From NCBI GenBank assembly GCA_965216535.1, contig OZ244175.1, forward strand, positions 4,216,001-4,280,000: a stretch of 64,000 nucleotides of DNA, written 5' to 3'. The translations under genes were made by a program, and so were the position numbers. Positions 1-8,047 of the stretch are shown in pieces; the stretch's first letter is position 1; each line of letters opens with the position of its first letter. Below the pieces are notes generated by a model. That model was not told the DNA's origin. It ran no database searches and saw only the letters and a list, made by a program, of their open reading frames with translations. The stretch comes from Hoeflea_A sp965216535 (GTDB lineage Bacteria; Pseudomonadota; Alphaproteobacteria; Rhizobiales; Rhizobiaceae).

Positions 1-360
1 ATCCCGCAGCTCTATTGCGAAGATTGCATTGCGCGAGACCCGGCCAATACCCAAACCATGCAAGGTCATGAACACTTACAAGAGTTGCTCAAGGCCTACC
101 GCACGGCGCTTCCAAACCATCAATACGAGGTGCTGGATATGGTGGCTGAAGATGACAAGGTCTCCATCCGCTGGATGGTCGACGTCGATACTGAGCGGGA
201 TCTGGAGGTCGAAGGGCTTTCAATCGTTCGGTTTCGCGATGGCCGAATTTGTGAAATCTGGCAGCATTGGGACAACCTGGGACTGCTAAAGAAGCTAGGG
301 GCTGTCGATCGGGAAGTTACCGTGGCAAGTGCCATCGCCAGCCTTTCGGCCGATCAATGA
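1..360 (+). CDS. SnoaL-like / NTF2-fold protein, 5' end cut by window
   Basis: The reading frame is open from the first base and ends at a TGA at 358-360, so the start lies outside the window. The visible ~119 residues carry a pattern typical of the SnoaL-like polyketide cyclase/NTF2 fold: a W-rich beta strand (IRWMVDVDTERD), then EVEGLSIVRFRDGRICEIWQ, then a closing helix. Members are small alpha+beta cone proteins that bind or isomerise small hydrophobic molecules, and some are enzymes of secondary metabolism. No specific substrate can be read from this fragment. The next gene is convergent on the minus strand, so this is the last gene of its transcript. Confidence 0.75.
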   Translation: MPQLYCEDCIARDPANTQTMQGHEHLQELLKAYRTALPNHQYEVLDMVAEDDKVSIRWMVDVDTERDLEVEGLSIVRFRDGRICEIWQHWDNLGLLKKLGAVDREVTVASAIASLSADQ

Positions 361-394
361 TCGCGTAGGGGCGCGGATGAGCTCTGCGCCCTCG

Positions 395-676
395 CTAATG
401 TGCGTTCTGCGTCGTTTGACCGCTGATTGAGCCGGCCCTCGGCCTCGGTCTGACGAGCGCACTGAATTGTGCGTGAGGCATTTCCATCTCGTCGTCGTTA
501 ACGCCGAAATAGTCGCAAATCTTGCGCATGATCCGTTTGGACGGGCGCGTCTTGCCGTTGAGATAACGATTGAACTGCAATCTGTTGATGTCCAGATCAC
601 GGCACGTCTCAGCAGCGGTTCGATGCCGATCGCACAAGAGGTTCAGGTTCTTCTGCAGGTTTGTAGGCATGTTCAT
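395..676 (-). CDS. Short XRE-type helix-turn-helix regulator, possibly truncated
   Basis: This is a 93-residue protein with an N-terminal lambda-repressor-like HTH at about residues 8-60: a first helix NLQKNLNLLC, then AETCRDLDINRLQFNRYLNG as the turn and recognition helix, then KICDYFGV. Such proteins bind operator DNA as dimers. Only ~30 residues follow the HTH, and the tail (RPRPRAGSISGQTTQNAH) looks like disordered or frame-degraded sequence. From memory, similar N-termini occur in Hyphomicrobiales regulators of about 250 residues or more that carry a sensor domain, so the gene may have lost its 3' part; this is inference. A second ATG at 668-670 has AGGA just upstream and may be the true start. 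Confidence 0.6.
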   Translation of the reverse strand: MNMPTNLQKNLNLLCDRHRTAAETCRDLDINRLQFNRYLNGKTRPSKRIMRKICDYFGVNDDEMEMPHAQFSALVRPRPRAGSISGQTTQNAH

Positions 677-815
677 CCTAAACCATATGGCGCTGATTCT
701 CCGATAGTCCAGCGCAGTTAAGCCACCCCTTCGTCTTCGACTTTATCATCCCGTCAGTCTTGAAACCAGCGCAATGTTTCAAATGGTTACATTATCGTGA
801 ACGCTCGTGACTCCA

Positions 816-2315
816 TTAGGGCCCCTCCCACCCCTCAAGAAACATCGTCATTTCCTCATTCCCGCTAACGTCAACCAGCTCGGGGCGCAATTCCGCACCA
901 GCCTCCAAAAGCAGCCGTGCGCAGGTCACGTGATCCCGGTTTTTGGCGCCGGGACAAAATTCCGCCCCATGAACGACCGTCCCGAGTGCGTCACCTCCGT
1001 ACGCGTTCCGACGACTCATATCTGCATCGAACGTCAAAAATAGGGCGACGTGCTCGGGCAACCCTTCCCATCCGGCGATGTGAAGCGGTGTCATGTCCAT
1101 ATCCTCGGTTGCAATCGGATCGAGACCAGCAGCCACCAAGGCCTTGAGGTGGTCCATATGTCCGGGCCGCCCTGCCAGTTGTGTCAGCAGTTTGCGGTCG
1201 CCCGGCGACAGATCCTGTTGCCTCAGCGGCGACACCGGCGCCCAGCCCCGGGCGCAATCCGCCAGGATCGTTTCGGTGTCGGAGAGCCTTGACGATGCGT
1301 TGCGCCGTTCCAGCAGCTCGGCAATCCCGTGGTTGCCGTAGATACGCGCCATTGCATAGGCAGTGTGCCCCTCCCACATGATTCCGGAATCGGCCCCATA
1401 ATCGAGAAGCAATGCGCCTAATTCGGCGGAACAAAACCGCCTTGCCGCTTGGTGAAGTGCAGGAATGGAATCAACGGCTTGTCCGCTGGGATGCCCCGCG
1501 ACCGTTTCATTTGGATCCGCACCGTATTCGAGTAGCAAACGCACTGCTTCTACATCGCCGAAATCCAACGCCCGTGGCAGCGCATTGGTTCCGCGCGTCG
1601 AAACGCCATGCTGCATCAGTAGCTTGAGGCCCTCCGTGTGGCCAAGTTCGGTTGCATGGTAGAGGCTCTCGTCATCATTCGGATTGGCACCGTGCTCCAG
1701 CAACCAGCGCGCCAGCTGCATGTTTCCAGCATGCCCGAGAGCGCCATAGAGCGCAGATATGCGGTGGTCCGACCCCGGCTCCGCAGCATAACCGTCATTC
1801 ACGTCGGCTCCGTTTTCGACCAGCAAGGCCAAAATGCGCTCGATGTCATCCTGCCGCCCTGGGGCGAACCGAAAATATTGCGAATAGGCAAGATGCAGGA
1901 TGGGCGAACGGACCCCGACGATCCTTGTGGCGGCGGTCGGATCCCGCTCAACCGTTCGACGCACCGTTTCCCAATCATAGGTAGCCACCTGAAGCCCGAA
2001 ATCGTGTTGCGGTAGCGTTGGATCATTCTTCAGCAGCTTTCTGATGACCCAGCCCTGACCGAAATAGAGCGCAAGCTTCAGCCTTTCGGCCCGTTGACCG
2101 CGCGACTGCTCCATGGTTTCAAGGTCGAACTTCAAATCTGGCCAGCTGCTGCTGCCATTTTCGCGAGCGATGACGTGAAGAAAGTCGGCGTGGCGCGGAG
2201 TCTTGGGAGACGGCACTTCGGCCCGCAACCGCTCAACGGCCTTGTTGTCACCCTGCCAAAACGCTTTTTTGAGCCGTTTTGCGTCGGATCGTAATTTCTG
2301 GATAGGCGTGGACAT
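816..2315 (-). CDS. Ankyrin-repeat protein
   Basis: This 499-residue protein consists largely of ankyrin repeats. Clear repeat cores include VENGADVND, LARWLLEHGANPND, LKLLMQHGVS, VRLLLEYGADPNE, ALLLDYGADSG, LKALVAAGLDPIA and CARLLLEAGAEL. A basic, charged N-terminal ~70 residues precedes them. Ankyrin arrays mediate protein-protein contacts; no enzymatic domain is visible. There is no signal peptide, so it is expected to be cytoplasmic unless exported by another route. The ATG start at 2313-2315 follows AGGGGAAAGCC on the minus strand, a good ribosome site. It appears monocistronic. Its partner cannot be inferred from context. Confidence 0.88.
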   Translation of the reverse strand: MSTPIQKLRSDAKRLKKAFWQGDNKAVERLRAEVPSPKTPRHADFLHVIARENGSSSWPDLKFDLETMEQSRGQRAERLKLALYFGQGWVIRKLLKNDPTLPQHDFGLQVATYDWETVRRTVERDPTAATRIVGVRSPILHLAYSQYFRFAPGRQDDIERILALLVENGADVNDGYAAEPGSDHRISALYGALGHAGNMQLARWLLEHGANPNDDESLYHATELGHTEGLKLLMQHGVSTRGTNALPRALDFGDVEAVRLLLEYGADPNETVAGHPSGQAVDSIPALHQAARRFCSAELGALLLDYGADSGIMWEGHTAYAMARIYGNHGIAELLERRNASSRLSDTETILADCARGWAPVSPLRQQDLSPGDRKLLTQLAGRPGHMDHLKALVAAGLDPIATEDMDMTPLHIAGWEGLPEHVALFLTFDADMSRRNAYGGDALGTVVHGAEFCPGAKNRDHVTCARLLLEAGAELRPELVDVSGNEEMTMFLEGWEGP

Positions 2316-2481
2316 GGCTTTCCCCTGACTTACCCAAGGGTCCGCTGCATTGGGTCTTTGGAGAAAAACCGAAGAATCTGTCAGAAGGATTCAAGGTGCG
2401 TGTGCGCTTTCCGCGGACCCGGATGCCGCCTTGCCGGCACCCGGATGCATACCACCGCCCAGGCGGCACATCAAGCTGAGC

Positions 2482-2877
2482 TTAAAGGCTGCGGAAGATC
2501 CCCTGACAAATGATCATGATGACAACGCTGACAACCCAATATCCGGCATCCGTCACCCGCGCATAGGCACTGTTCTTGCGAAACATGCCGCCGGAGTATC
2601 CGAGCACCGCGAAGGCTATCACCGCCAGGAGAACCGTCAGAAGCGCGTTTGATGCCGCCGTTACGCCGACAAACCAGCTCACGAGCAACAGCCCGATCAC
2701 CTGGGACACCATCGCACCCACCGGCATCTCGCCGGCTGTCCCCATTTCCACGCCAACGCCTTCTGCCCACTTCGGTCCGAAAAGTTTTGGCGAATACCAA
2801 AGCCAGCCGGCAAGAAAGGCAACAACCGCGCCGACGACGACGCCCACGAAGTTCACACCGCTGAACAACTCACCCAT
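2482..2877 (-). CDS. DUF1761 family membrane protein
   Basis: This small integral membrane protein of 131 residues has about four hydrophobic segments: VGVVVGAVVAFLAGWLWYSP, VSQVIGLLLVSWFVGV, ALLTVLLAVIAFAVLGYS and WVVSVVIMIICQGIF. The N-terminal GWLWYSPKLFGPKW motif is characteristic of the DUF1761 family, whose function is not known. The longer frame starts with a TTG at 2901. The ATG at 2875-2877 is preferred because GGAGGGG lies about eight bases before it. The gene stands alone; downstream is the ankyrin gene in the same direction after 166 bases. Confidence 0.82.
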   Translation of the reverse strand: MGELFSGVNFVGVVVGAVVAFLAGWLWYSPKLFGPKWAEGVGVEMGTAGEMPVGAMVSQVIGLLLVSWFVGVTAASNALLTVLLAVIAFAVLGYSGGMFRKNSAYARVTDAGYWVVSVVIMIICQGIFRSL

Positions 2878-3020
2878 CTTGAACCCCTCCATTTCGGACA
2901 ATAATAGAGCAGCTAATTAACATCGATGTTAAATTGCCTACAATACCAAGCCATGAAATTGCCGTGGATACACCACAGCCGAGAATTCATGCTTGCTTTC
3001 AACCGACCCGCCCAAAATGC

Positions 3021-3049
3021 AAAAAGGGCGCTGCCAAACGGCAACGCCC
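3021..3049 (-). terminator. Rho-independent terminator of the BMP ABC operon
   Basis: On the minus strand the arms GGGCGTTGCC and GGCAGCGCCC form a ten-base-pair stem with one mismatch around a four-base GTTT loop, and five T residues follow. It lies about 25 bases beyond the stop of the binding-protein gene, at the end of the four-gene importer operon. Confidence 0.85.
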
Positions 3050-3074
3050 TCAATTCAGAAGTGGTGACTATCTA

Positions 3075-4139
3075 TCAGTTCGGCAGTTGGTCGTCGACGC
3101 CTTTGACGTAGAAGTTCATGCCGAGCAAGGTGCCGTCATCAGCGGTTTCACCATCTTTCAACCACGGCGTGCCGTCCTGCTTGGCGACCGGGCCAGTGAA
3201 GGGGTGCAGTTCACCGCTGCTGATCTTGGCTTCGGTATCCATGGCCATCGCCTTCACATCATCAGGCATGTTGGTATAGGGCGCCATCTGCAGGATCCCG
3301 GAATCCAGGCCATCCCACGTGGACTGCGTTGCCCAGTTACCATCCATGACCGCCTGTGTGCGCCTGATGTAATACGGGCCCCAGGTGTCGAGGATAGCTG
3401 TCAGCTGGGTTTTCGGACCAGCTTCGATCATGTCCAATGCCTGACCAAACGCCATGATACCGCGCTCTTCGGCAACCTGCATCGGTGCTGTCGAGTCGGT
3501 ATGCTGAGTCAGGATATCGACGCCCTGGTCGATCAGTGCCTTGGCGGCGTCTGCTTCCTTGCCGGGGTCGACCCAGGTGTTGACCCAGACAACCTTGATC
3601 TCGAAGTCCGGATTGACGGATTGAGCACCAAGCAGGAAGGCATTGATACCCATCACGACTTCAGGAATCGGGAAGGACGCGATGTATCCGGCTACGCCGG
3701 TTTTCGACATCTTGCCGGCGATCTGGCCCTGGATATAACGGCCCTGATAGAAGCGCGAGTTGTAGCTCGTCACATTGTCAGCGGTCTTGTAACCGGTGGC
3801 GTGTTCGAACTTCACCTTGGGGAACTTCTTCGCCACATCGAGGGTCGGATCCATGAACCCGAATGACGTCGTGAAGATCAGCTCGCAGCCGGAACGGGCG
3901 AAGCGTTCGATCGCGCGCTCGGCGTCGGGGCCCTCGGCCACATTTTCAAGGAAGGCCGTTTCAACCTTGTCGCCAAAGTACTTTTCAAGCTCCTGCCGAC
4001 CGATGTCATGGGCCTGGTTCCATCCGCCGTCGGTTTTCGGTCCGACATAGACGAAGCAGACCTTGGTAGCCGCCTGCGCCGCTCCCGCGGCGAGGCTGAA
4101 TACTGCGGCAGCGGCAGCTGCCAAGAGCATTTTTTTCAT
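3075..4139 (-). CDS. BMP-family ABC transporter substrate-binding protein (nucleoside type)
   Basis: This periplasmic binding protein (354 residues) of the BMP/PnrA family captures ligands for the importer encoded just upstream. Residues 1-24 are a signal peptide (MKK, Ala-rich core, AGAAQA cleavage region). The mature part opens with KVCFVYVGPKTDGGWNQAHD, typical of the family, and contains GCELIFTTSFGFMDP and GYIASFPIPEVVMGIN. Family members bind purine nucleosides or related compounds; the exact ligand here is unproven. The ATG at 4137-4139 is chosen because AGAGG stands about eight bases upstream; a GTG three codons earlier overlaps that site. It is the last gene of the operon, ahead of a clear terminator. 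Confidence 0.93.
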   Translation of the reverse strand: MKKMLLAAAAAAVFSLAAGAAQAATKVCFVYVGPKTDGGWNQAHDIGRQELEKYFGDKVETAFLENVAEGPDAERAIERFARSGCELIFTTSFGFMDPTLDVAKKFPKVKFEHATGYKTADNVTSYNSRFYQGRYIQGQIAGKMSKTGVAGYIASFPIPEVVMGINAFLLGAQSVNPDFEIKVVWVNTWVDPGKEADAAKALIDQGVDILTQHTDSTAPMQVAEERGIMAFGQALDMIEAGPKTQLTAILDTWGPYYIRRTQAVMDGNWATQSTWDGLDSGILQMAPYTNMPDDVKAMAMDTEAKISSGELHPFTGPVAKQDGTPWLKDGETADDGTLLGMNFYVKGVDDQLPN

Positions 4140-4169
4140 TGTGTTCACCTCTTTGGTTGGTTGGTTGGA

Positions 4170-5090
4170 TTATCGATCCGGGACGAAAGACTGGCCCAGC
4201 GATGCCGGCGTATTCATCAGGGTCAGACGCCTGTTACGCGAGATCAGAACGAGTACCACGATCGTCGCCAGATAAGGAAGCGCCGACAGGAACTGTGACG
4301 GGATGCCAAAACCAAGCGCCTGCGCATGCAACTGTCCGATCGTGACGGCGCCGAAAAGGTAGGCTCCAGCGAGCACACGCAGCGGCCGCCAACTTGCAAA
4401 AACCACCAGAGCAAGTGCGATCCAGCCTCGACCTGCAGACATGTTTTCGACCCATTGCGGCGTGTAGACGAGCGACAGCTGTGCGCCGGCCAGACCGGCA
4501 CAAGCGCCGCCAAACAATACGGCCAGGTAGCGGGTGCGGATCACCGAGATCCCGAGTGCATGAGCTGACCCATGGCTGTCACCGATCGCCCGCAATTGGA
4601 GGCCTGCGCGCGTCCGGAACAGGAACCAGCCAACGCCGAAGACACCGAGGATCGAGATGTAGAAGATCAGGTCCTGATCGAACAGGAGCTTGCCGATCAG
4701 CGGGATGGACGAGAGCACCGGTATGGTGATCGGCTCCAGCTTGGTGCCCGCCTGACCGACGAAACTCTCACCGATCATGCCCGAGAGCCCAAGGCCAAGG
4801 ATGGTCAGGGCGAGGCCCGTCGCAACCTGGTTGGTCACCAGGGTGAGCGTCATGAAGCCGAACAATAGAGCCATGGCGCATCCGGCGATCATCCCGAACA
4901 GGGCACCGATATAAGGAGAACCGGAGAGCTGCGTCGCAGCGAAAGCCAGGACTGCGCCCATGACGATCATGCCTTCGACACCGAGATTGAGAACACCGGA
5001 GCGTTCGACAACCAGTTCACCAAGTGCAGCGAGCAGCAGTGGGGTCGCCGCGGTCGTGATGGTAAAGAGAATGGCTTCCGTGAGTTCCAT
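4170..5090 (-). CDS. ABC transporter inner-membrane permease (BPD_transp_2, NupQ-like)
   Basis: This 306-residue permease has around eight to ten hydrophobic helices and the family signature LGELVVERSGVLNLGVEGMI near the N-terminus (residues 21-42). That signature is shared by the YufQ/NupQ permeases of nucleoside importers and by LivH-type permeases. It forms the membrane channel with the neighbouring 369-residue permease. Its start codon overlaps the stop of that gene by one base (TAATG), which suggests translational coupling. The binding-protein gene follows 30 bases later. Confidence 0.92.
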   Translation of the reverse strand: MELTEAILFTITTAATPLLLAALGELVVERSGVLNLGVEGMIVMGAVLAFAATQLSGSPYIGALFGMIAGCAMALLFGFMTLTLVTNQVATGLALTILGLGLSGMIGESFVGQAGTKLEPITIPVLSSIPLIGKLLFDQDLIFYISILGVFGVGWFLFRTRAGLQLRAIGDSHGSAHALGISVIRTRYLAVLFGGACAGLAGAQLSLVYTPQWVENMSAGRGWIALALVVFASWRPLRVLAGAYLFGAVTIGQLHAQALGFGIPSQFLSALPYLATIVVLVLISRNRRLTLMNTPASLGQSFVPDR

Positions 5091-6199
5091 TATGCTCCCT
5101 CCGCAACCGGCGTTGCCTGTTGAGGTGCCGCTTGCGCAGCCGTTTTGAAGCGGATCCGGTAGTGGATCAGCGTGTCGCAGGCGAGAACGAAGAACAACAA
5201 CATTCCCTGGAACACGCGAGCGATCTTGTCCGGCAGTCCGATGGAGATTTGAGCCGCCTCACCGCCCAGATAGGTCAGCGCCAACACCAGCCCCGCGGCG
5301 AAAATGCCGATTGGATTGAGGCGACCGAGAAAGGCGACGATGATGGCGGTAAAGCCGTAGCCTGGTGAAATCACCGGCTGCAATTCACCAATCGCACCTG
5401 AGACTTCCGAGATTCCCGCCAGGCCGGCAAGGGCTCCCGAGAAGAGGAAGGCGAAGAACACCATGCGATTGGCGGAGAACCCCGCAAAGCGCCCTGCCCG
5501 TGCAGACTGGCCAAGCACCGAAACTTCGAAGCCCTTGAGCATGTGCCGCATCATGAACCATGCAAGGATGGTAACGATGATGGCAAAGACGAACCCATAG
5601 TGAGCGCGACCGAACTCCGGCAGGATTTCCGGCAGCACAGCGCTGTCATTGAAATCCCGCGTTTCGGGAAAGTTGAACCCTTCGGGGTTGCGCCACGGAC
5701 CGCGGACCAGCCAGTCGAGAAACAGCTGCGCTACATAGACAAGCATCAGACTGGATAGAATCTCGTTGGTATTGAACCGGGTCTTCAAAAGCGCCGGGAC
5801 CGCCGCGTAAGCCGCACCGCCGGCCATGCCCATGATCAGGATGATCGGCAGAACCAGAAACGATTCCCATTGGTAGAGGACCAGCGGAACGATCGAACCG
5901 GCAATGGCGCCCATGATGAACTGGCCTTCGGCGCCGATGTTCCAGTTGTTCGACCGGAAGCAGACGGACAGACCGACAGCGATCAGTATGAGCGGCGCAG
6001 CCTTGATCGCCAGCTCATGCAGCGACCAGACTTCGATCAGCGGCTCGATGAAAAAGCTGTAGAGCGAGTCGATCGGATTCTTGCCAAGCGCGGAAAACAC
6101 AATAGCGCCAGCAATGATGGTCAGCCCCAAGGCGATGAAGGGCGACAGTGCGGAGAAGAGCGCTGAATGCTCGCCTCTGCGTTCGAGCTCAATGCGCAT
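5090..6199 (-). CDS. ABC transporter inner-membrane permease (BPD_transp_2, NupP-like)
   Basis: This is the second permease of the importer, with 369 residues. It has a cytoplasmic N-terminus (MRIELERRGEHS) and then many hydrophobic helices. The segments LSVCFRSNNWNIGAEGQFIM and SPGYGFTAIIVAFLGRLNP are characteristic of the YufP/NupP permease branch. The C-terminal tail (KTAAQAAPQQATPVAEGA) is soluble. Its start overlaps the ATPase gene by 11 bases, so ATPase and channel are probably made from one mRNA in coupled fashion. Confidence 0.92.
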   Translation of the reverse strand: MRIELERRGEHSALFSALSPFIALGLTIIAGAIVFSALGKNPIDSLYSFFIEPLIEVWSLHELAIKAAPLILIAVGLSVCFRSNNWNIGAEGQFIMGAIAGSIVPLVLYQWESFLVLPIILIMGMAGGAAYAAVPALLKTRFNTNEILSSLMLVYVAQLFLDWLVRGPWRNPEGFNFPETRDFNDSAVLPEILPEFGRAHYGFVFAIIVTILAWFMMRHMLKGFEVSVLGQSARAGRFAGFSANRMVFFAFLFSGALAGLAGISEVSGAIGELQPVISPGYGFTAIIVAFLGRLNPIGIFAAGLVLALTYLGGEAAQISIGLPDKIARVFQGMLLFFVLACDTLIHYRIRFKTAAQAAPQQATPVAEGA

Positions 6200-7763
6200 G
6201 GGCCACCTCCTTCTCGGACGTCTCTCCGTGGATCCCGCCCATCAACAGTCCAATCTTTTCAAGCGTCATGTTCGCGGCCGGCTCAACCGCAGACAACGTG
6301 CCCTCGTTGATCACGGCAATGCTGGTCGCCACCTCAAAAATCTCGTCCAGGTCCTGGCTGATCACAACAACCGCGGACCCCTGCTCCGCAAGGTCGATGA
6401 GCGCCTGGCGAATGCGGCTCGCGGCGCCGGCATCAACACCCCAGGTGGGTTGATTGACGACCATGACCGACGGCTGGCGGTCGAGTTCGCGACCGACAAT
6501 GAACTTCTGCAGGTTGCCGCCGGACAGCGACTCTGCGTCGGGATCTTCCCCGGATTTGCGCACATCCATGTCCTTGATGATGCGCTTCGAGGCATCGAGA
6601 ACCGCGTCGCGGCGAATGATCTTCAACGGTCCGCCGGCAAGAAATGCGCTGGCATCCGATGTGTGGCGCGACAGCACCATGTTGTCCGATAGCGTCATCT
6701 CCGAGACAGCTGCGTGACCATGCCGCTCTTCCGGCACGAATCCGGCGCCCATCAATCGGCGAGCCGTAATGTTCTTGCGGCCGGAAGCCTGACCGCAGAT
6801 CTGCACATCCTCGGCCCGGTCCACCAGCTCCTCACCCGACAACACGTCGAACAGTTCGCTCTGTCCGTTTCCGGCGACACCTGCAATTCCAATGATTTCG
6901 CCACGGCGAACCGACAGATTGATATCCTTGAGCGCGACTGCGAACGGGGTGCGGGCCGGTGCCGAGAGGTTTCTTGCCTCCAGCAGGACCTCGTCTCCGA
7001 TTTTGCCGCCAGTATTCGAGACCGCCTTGACATCGGAACCGACCATCATGCGGGCCAGGGAAGCAGGCGTTTCCTGACGCGGATCGCAGGCGCCGGTCAC
7101 TTTGCCATGGCGCAAGACTGTTGCGCGATCGCAGATGCGCTGAACCTCCTCCAGACGGTGGCTGATATACAGGACCGAACGTCCCTCGGAGCGTATTTTC
7201 TCCAGTGTTTCAAAAAGCTTGTCCGCTTCTTGAGGGGTCAGAACGGAGGTCGGCTCGTCCAGAATGATCAGCTCCGGGTTTTGCAGAAGCGTGCGGACAA
7301 TCTCGATGCGCTGACGCTCACCGACGGACAGATCGGCCACGTGGGCATGGGGGTCCAGCGGCAGCCCATACTCGTGCGACAGGACAGAAGCGCGTTCGGA
7401 GATGCCCTCGATGCTCTCGGCACTGTCCATCGACAAGGCGATGTTTTCAGCGACCGTCAGCGCCTCGAACAGTGAGAAGTGCTGGAACACCATTCCAATG
7501 CCGAGACCGCGCGCCTGACCCGGGCTTCGAACCTGAACCGTGTTGCCCTTCCATATGATGTCGCCTGCGGTCGGCTCCAGGGAACCAAAGAGCATCTTCA
7601 CGAGCGTCGACTTGCCGGCACCGTTCTCGCCCAGCAAGGCATGGATCTCACTCGATCGAATTTCCAGGTTGATGTTGTCGTTGGCGCGCAGCTCGCCAAA
7701 TTGCTTGGTGAGGCCGCGCACCTCGAGCAGGCAGTCGTTTTGCGTTGGTTTGTCGGTCAACAC
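6189..7763 (-). CDS. ABC transporter ATPase with two nucleotide-binding domains (NupO-like)
   Basis: This fused double ATPase (524 residues) powers the nucleoside-type importer. The first domain has Walker A GENGAGKST (~45-53), the signature LSVGERQRIEI and Walker B ELIILDEPTS. The second has a degenerate Walker A (GVAGNGQSE), the signature LSGGNLQKFIVGREL and an altered Walker B, VMVVNQPTWGVD, where N replaces the usual D. Such asymmetry is normal for sugar/nucleoside double ATPases. The start is taken as the GTG at 7761-7763, preceded by GGGGGAGG at six bases. The longer frame to 7856 adds 31 unconserved residues. It is the first gene of the four-gene operon, read from a promoter region shared with the UbiH-type gene. 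Confidence 0.93.
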   Translation of the reverse strand: MLTDKPTQNDCLLEVRGLTKQFGELRANDNINLEIRSSEIHALLGENGAGKSTLVKMLFGSLEPTAGDIIWKGNTVQVRSPGQARGLGIGMVFQHFSLFEALTVAENIALSMDSAESIEGISERASVLSHEYGLPLDPHAHVADLSVGERQRIEIVRTLLQNPELIILDEPTSVLTPQEADKLFETLEKIRSEGRSVLYISHRLEEVQRICDRATVLRHGKVTGACDPRQETPASLARMMVGSDVKAVSNTGGKIGDEVLLEARNLSAPARTPFAVALKDINLSVRRGEIIGIAGVAGNGQSELFDVLSGEELVDRAEDVQICGQASGRKNITARRLMGAGFVPEERHGHAAVSEMTLSDNMVLSRHTSDASAFLAGGPLKIIRRDAVLDASKRIIKDMDVRKSGEDPDAESLSGGNLQKFIVGRELDRQPSVMVVNQPTWGVDAGAASRIRQALIDLAEQGSAVVVISQDLDEIFEVATSIAVINEGTLSAVEPAANMTLEKIGLLMGGIHGETSEKEVAHAH

Positions 7764-7935
7764 AATTTCCTCCCCCGCATGATGCGGATCATTGCGACTG
7801 ATCCTAGGCGTAGCGGCGGGATCTCGGAAACTACCAACGCCGCGAAAGAGCTTCAAAGAATCGAAGCATAATTGCGCCCTCTTTCAATATTGGCGAGATA
7901 ATCCGAAATGCAGCTGGAACGTCTCGCCAACAAAT

Positions 7936-7950
7936 TTGTGCAATGCACAA
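7936..7950. promoter_or_regulatory. 15-bp palindrome, likely operator in divergent promoter region
   Basis: TTGTGCA-A-TGCACAA is a perfect 7+1+7 palindrome with partial symmetry beyond it (AA and TT flanks). It lies in the 284-base region between the importer operon (minus) and the UbiH-type gene (plus). A half copy, TTGTGCA, recurs at 7970-7976. Dimeric repressors of the GntR or LacI type use sites of this size, so it is a reasonable operator for the nucleoside-type importer. The regulator is not encoded in the window as far as can be seen. Confidence 0.5.
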
Positions 7951-8047
7951 TTTGCCAAACCGATTGCCGTTGTGCAAGTGAGACGATTTGCTCCTGTCCA
8001 CAGGCGGCCAGACTGTGCACTATGGCGGTCGAGACAATGCTGAACGA

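Noticed and set aside
2934..3866. Open frame of 310 codons opposite the BMP binding-protein gene
   Set aside because: It overlaps a clear periplasmic binding protein on the other strand, crosses its terminator hairpin and has no recognisable domain.
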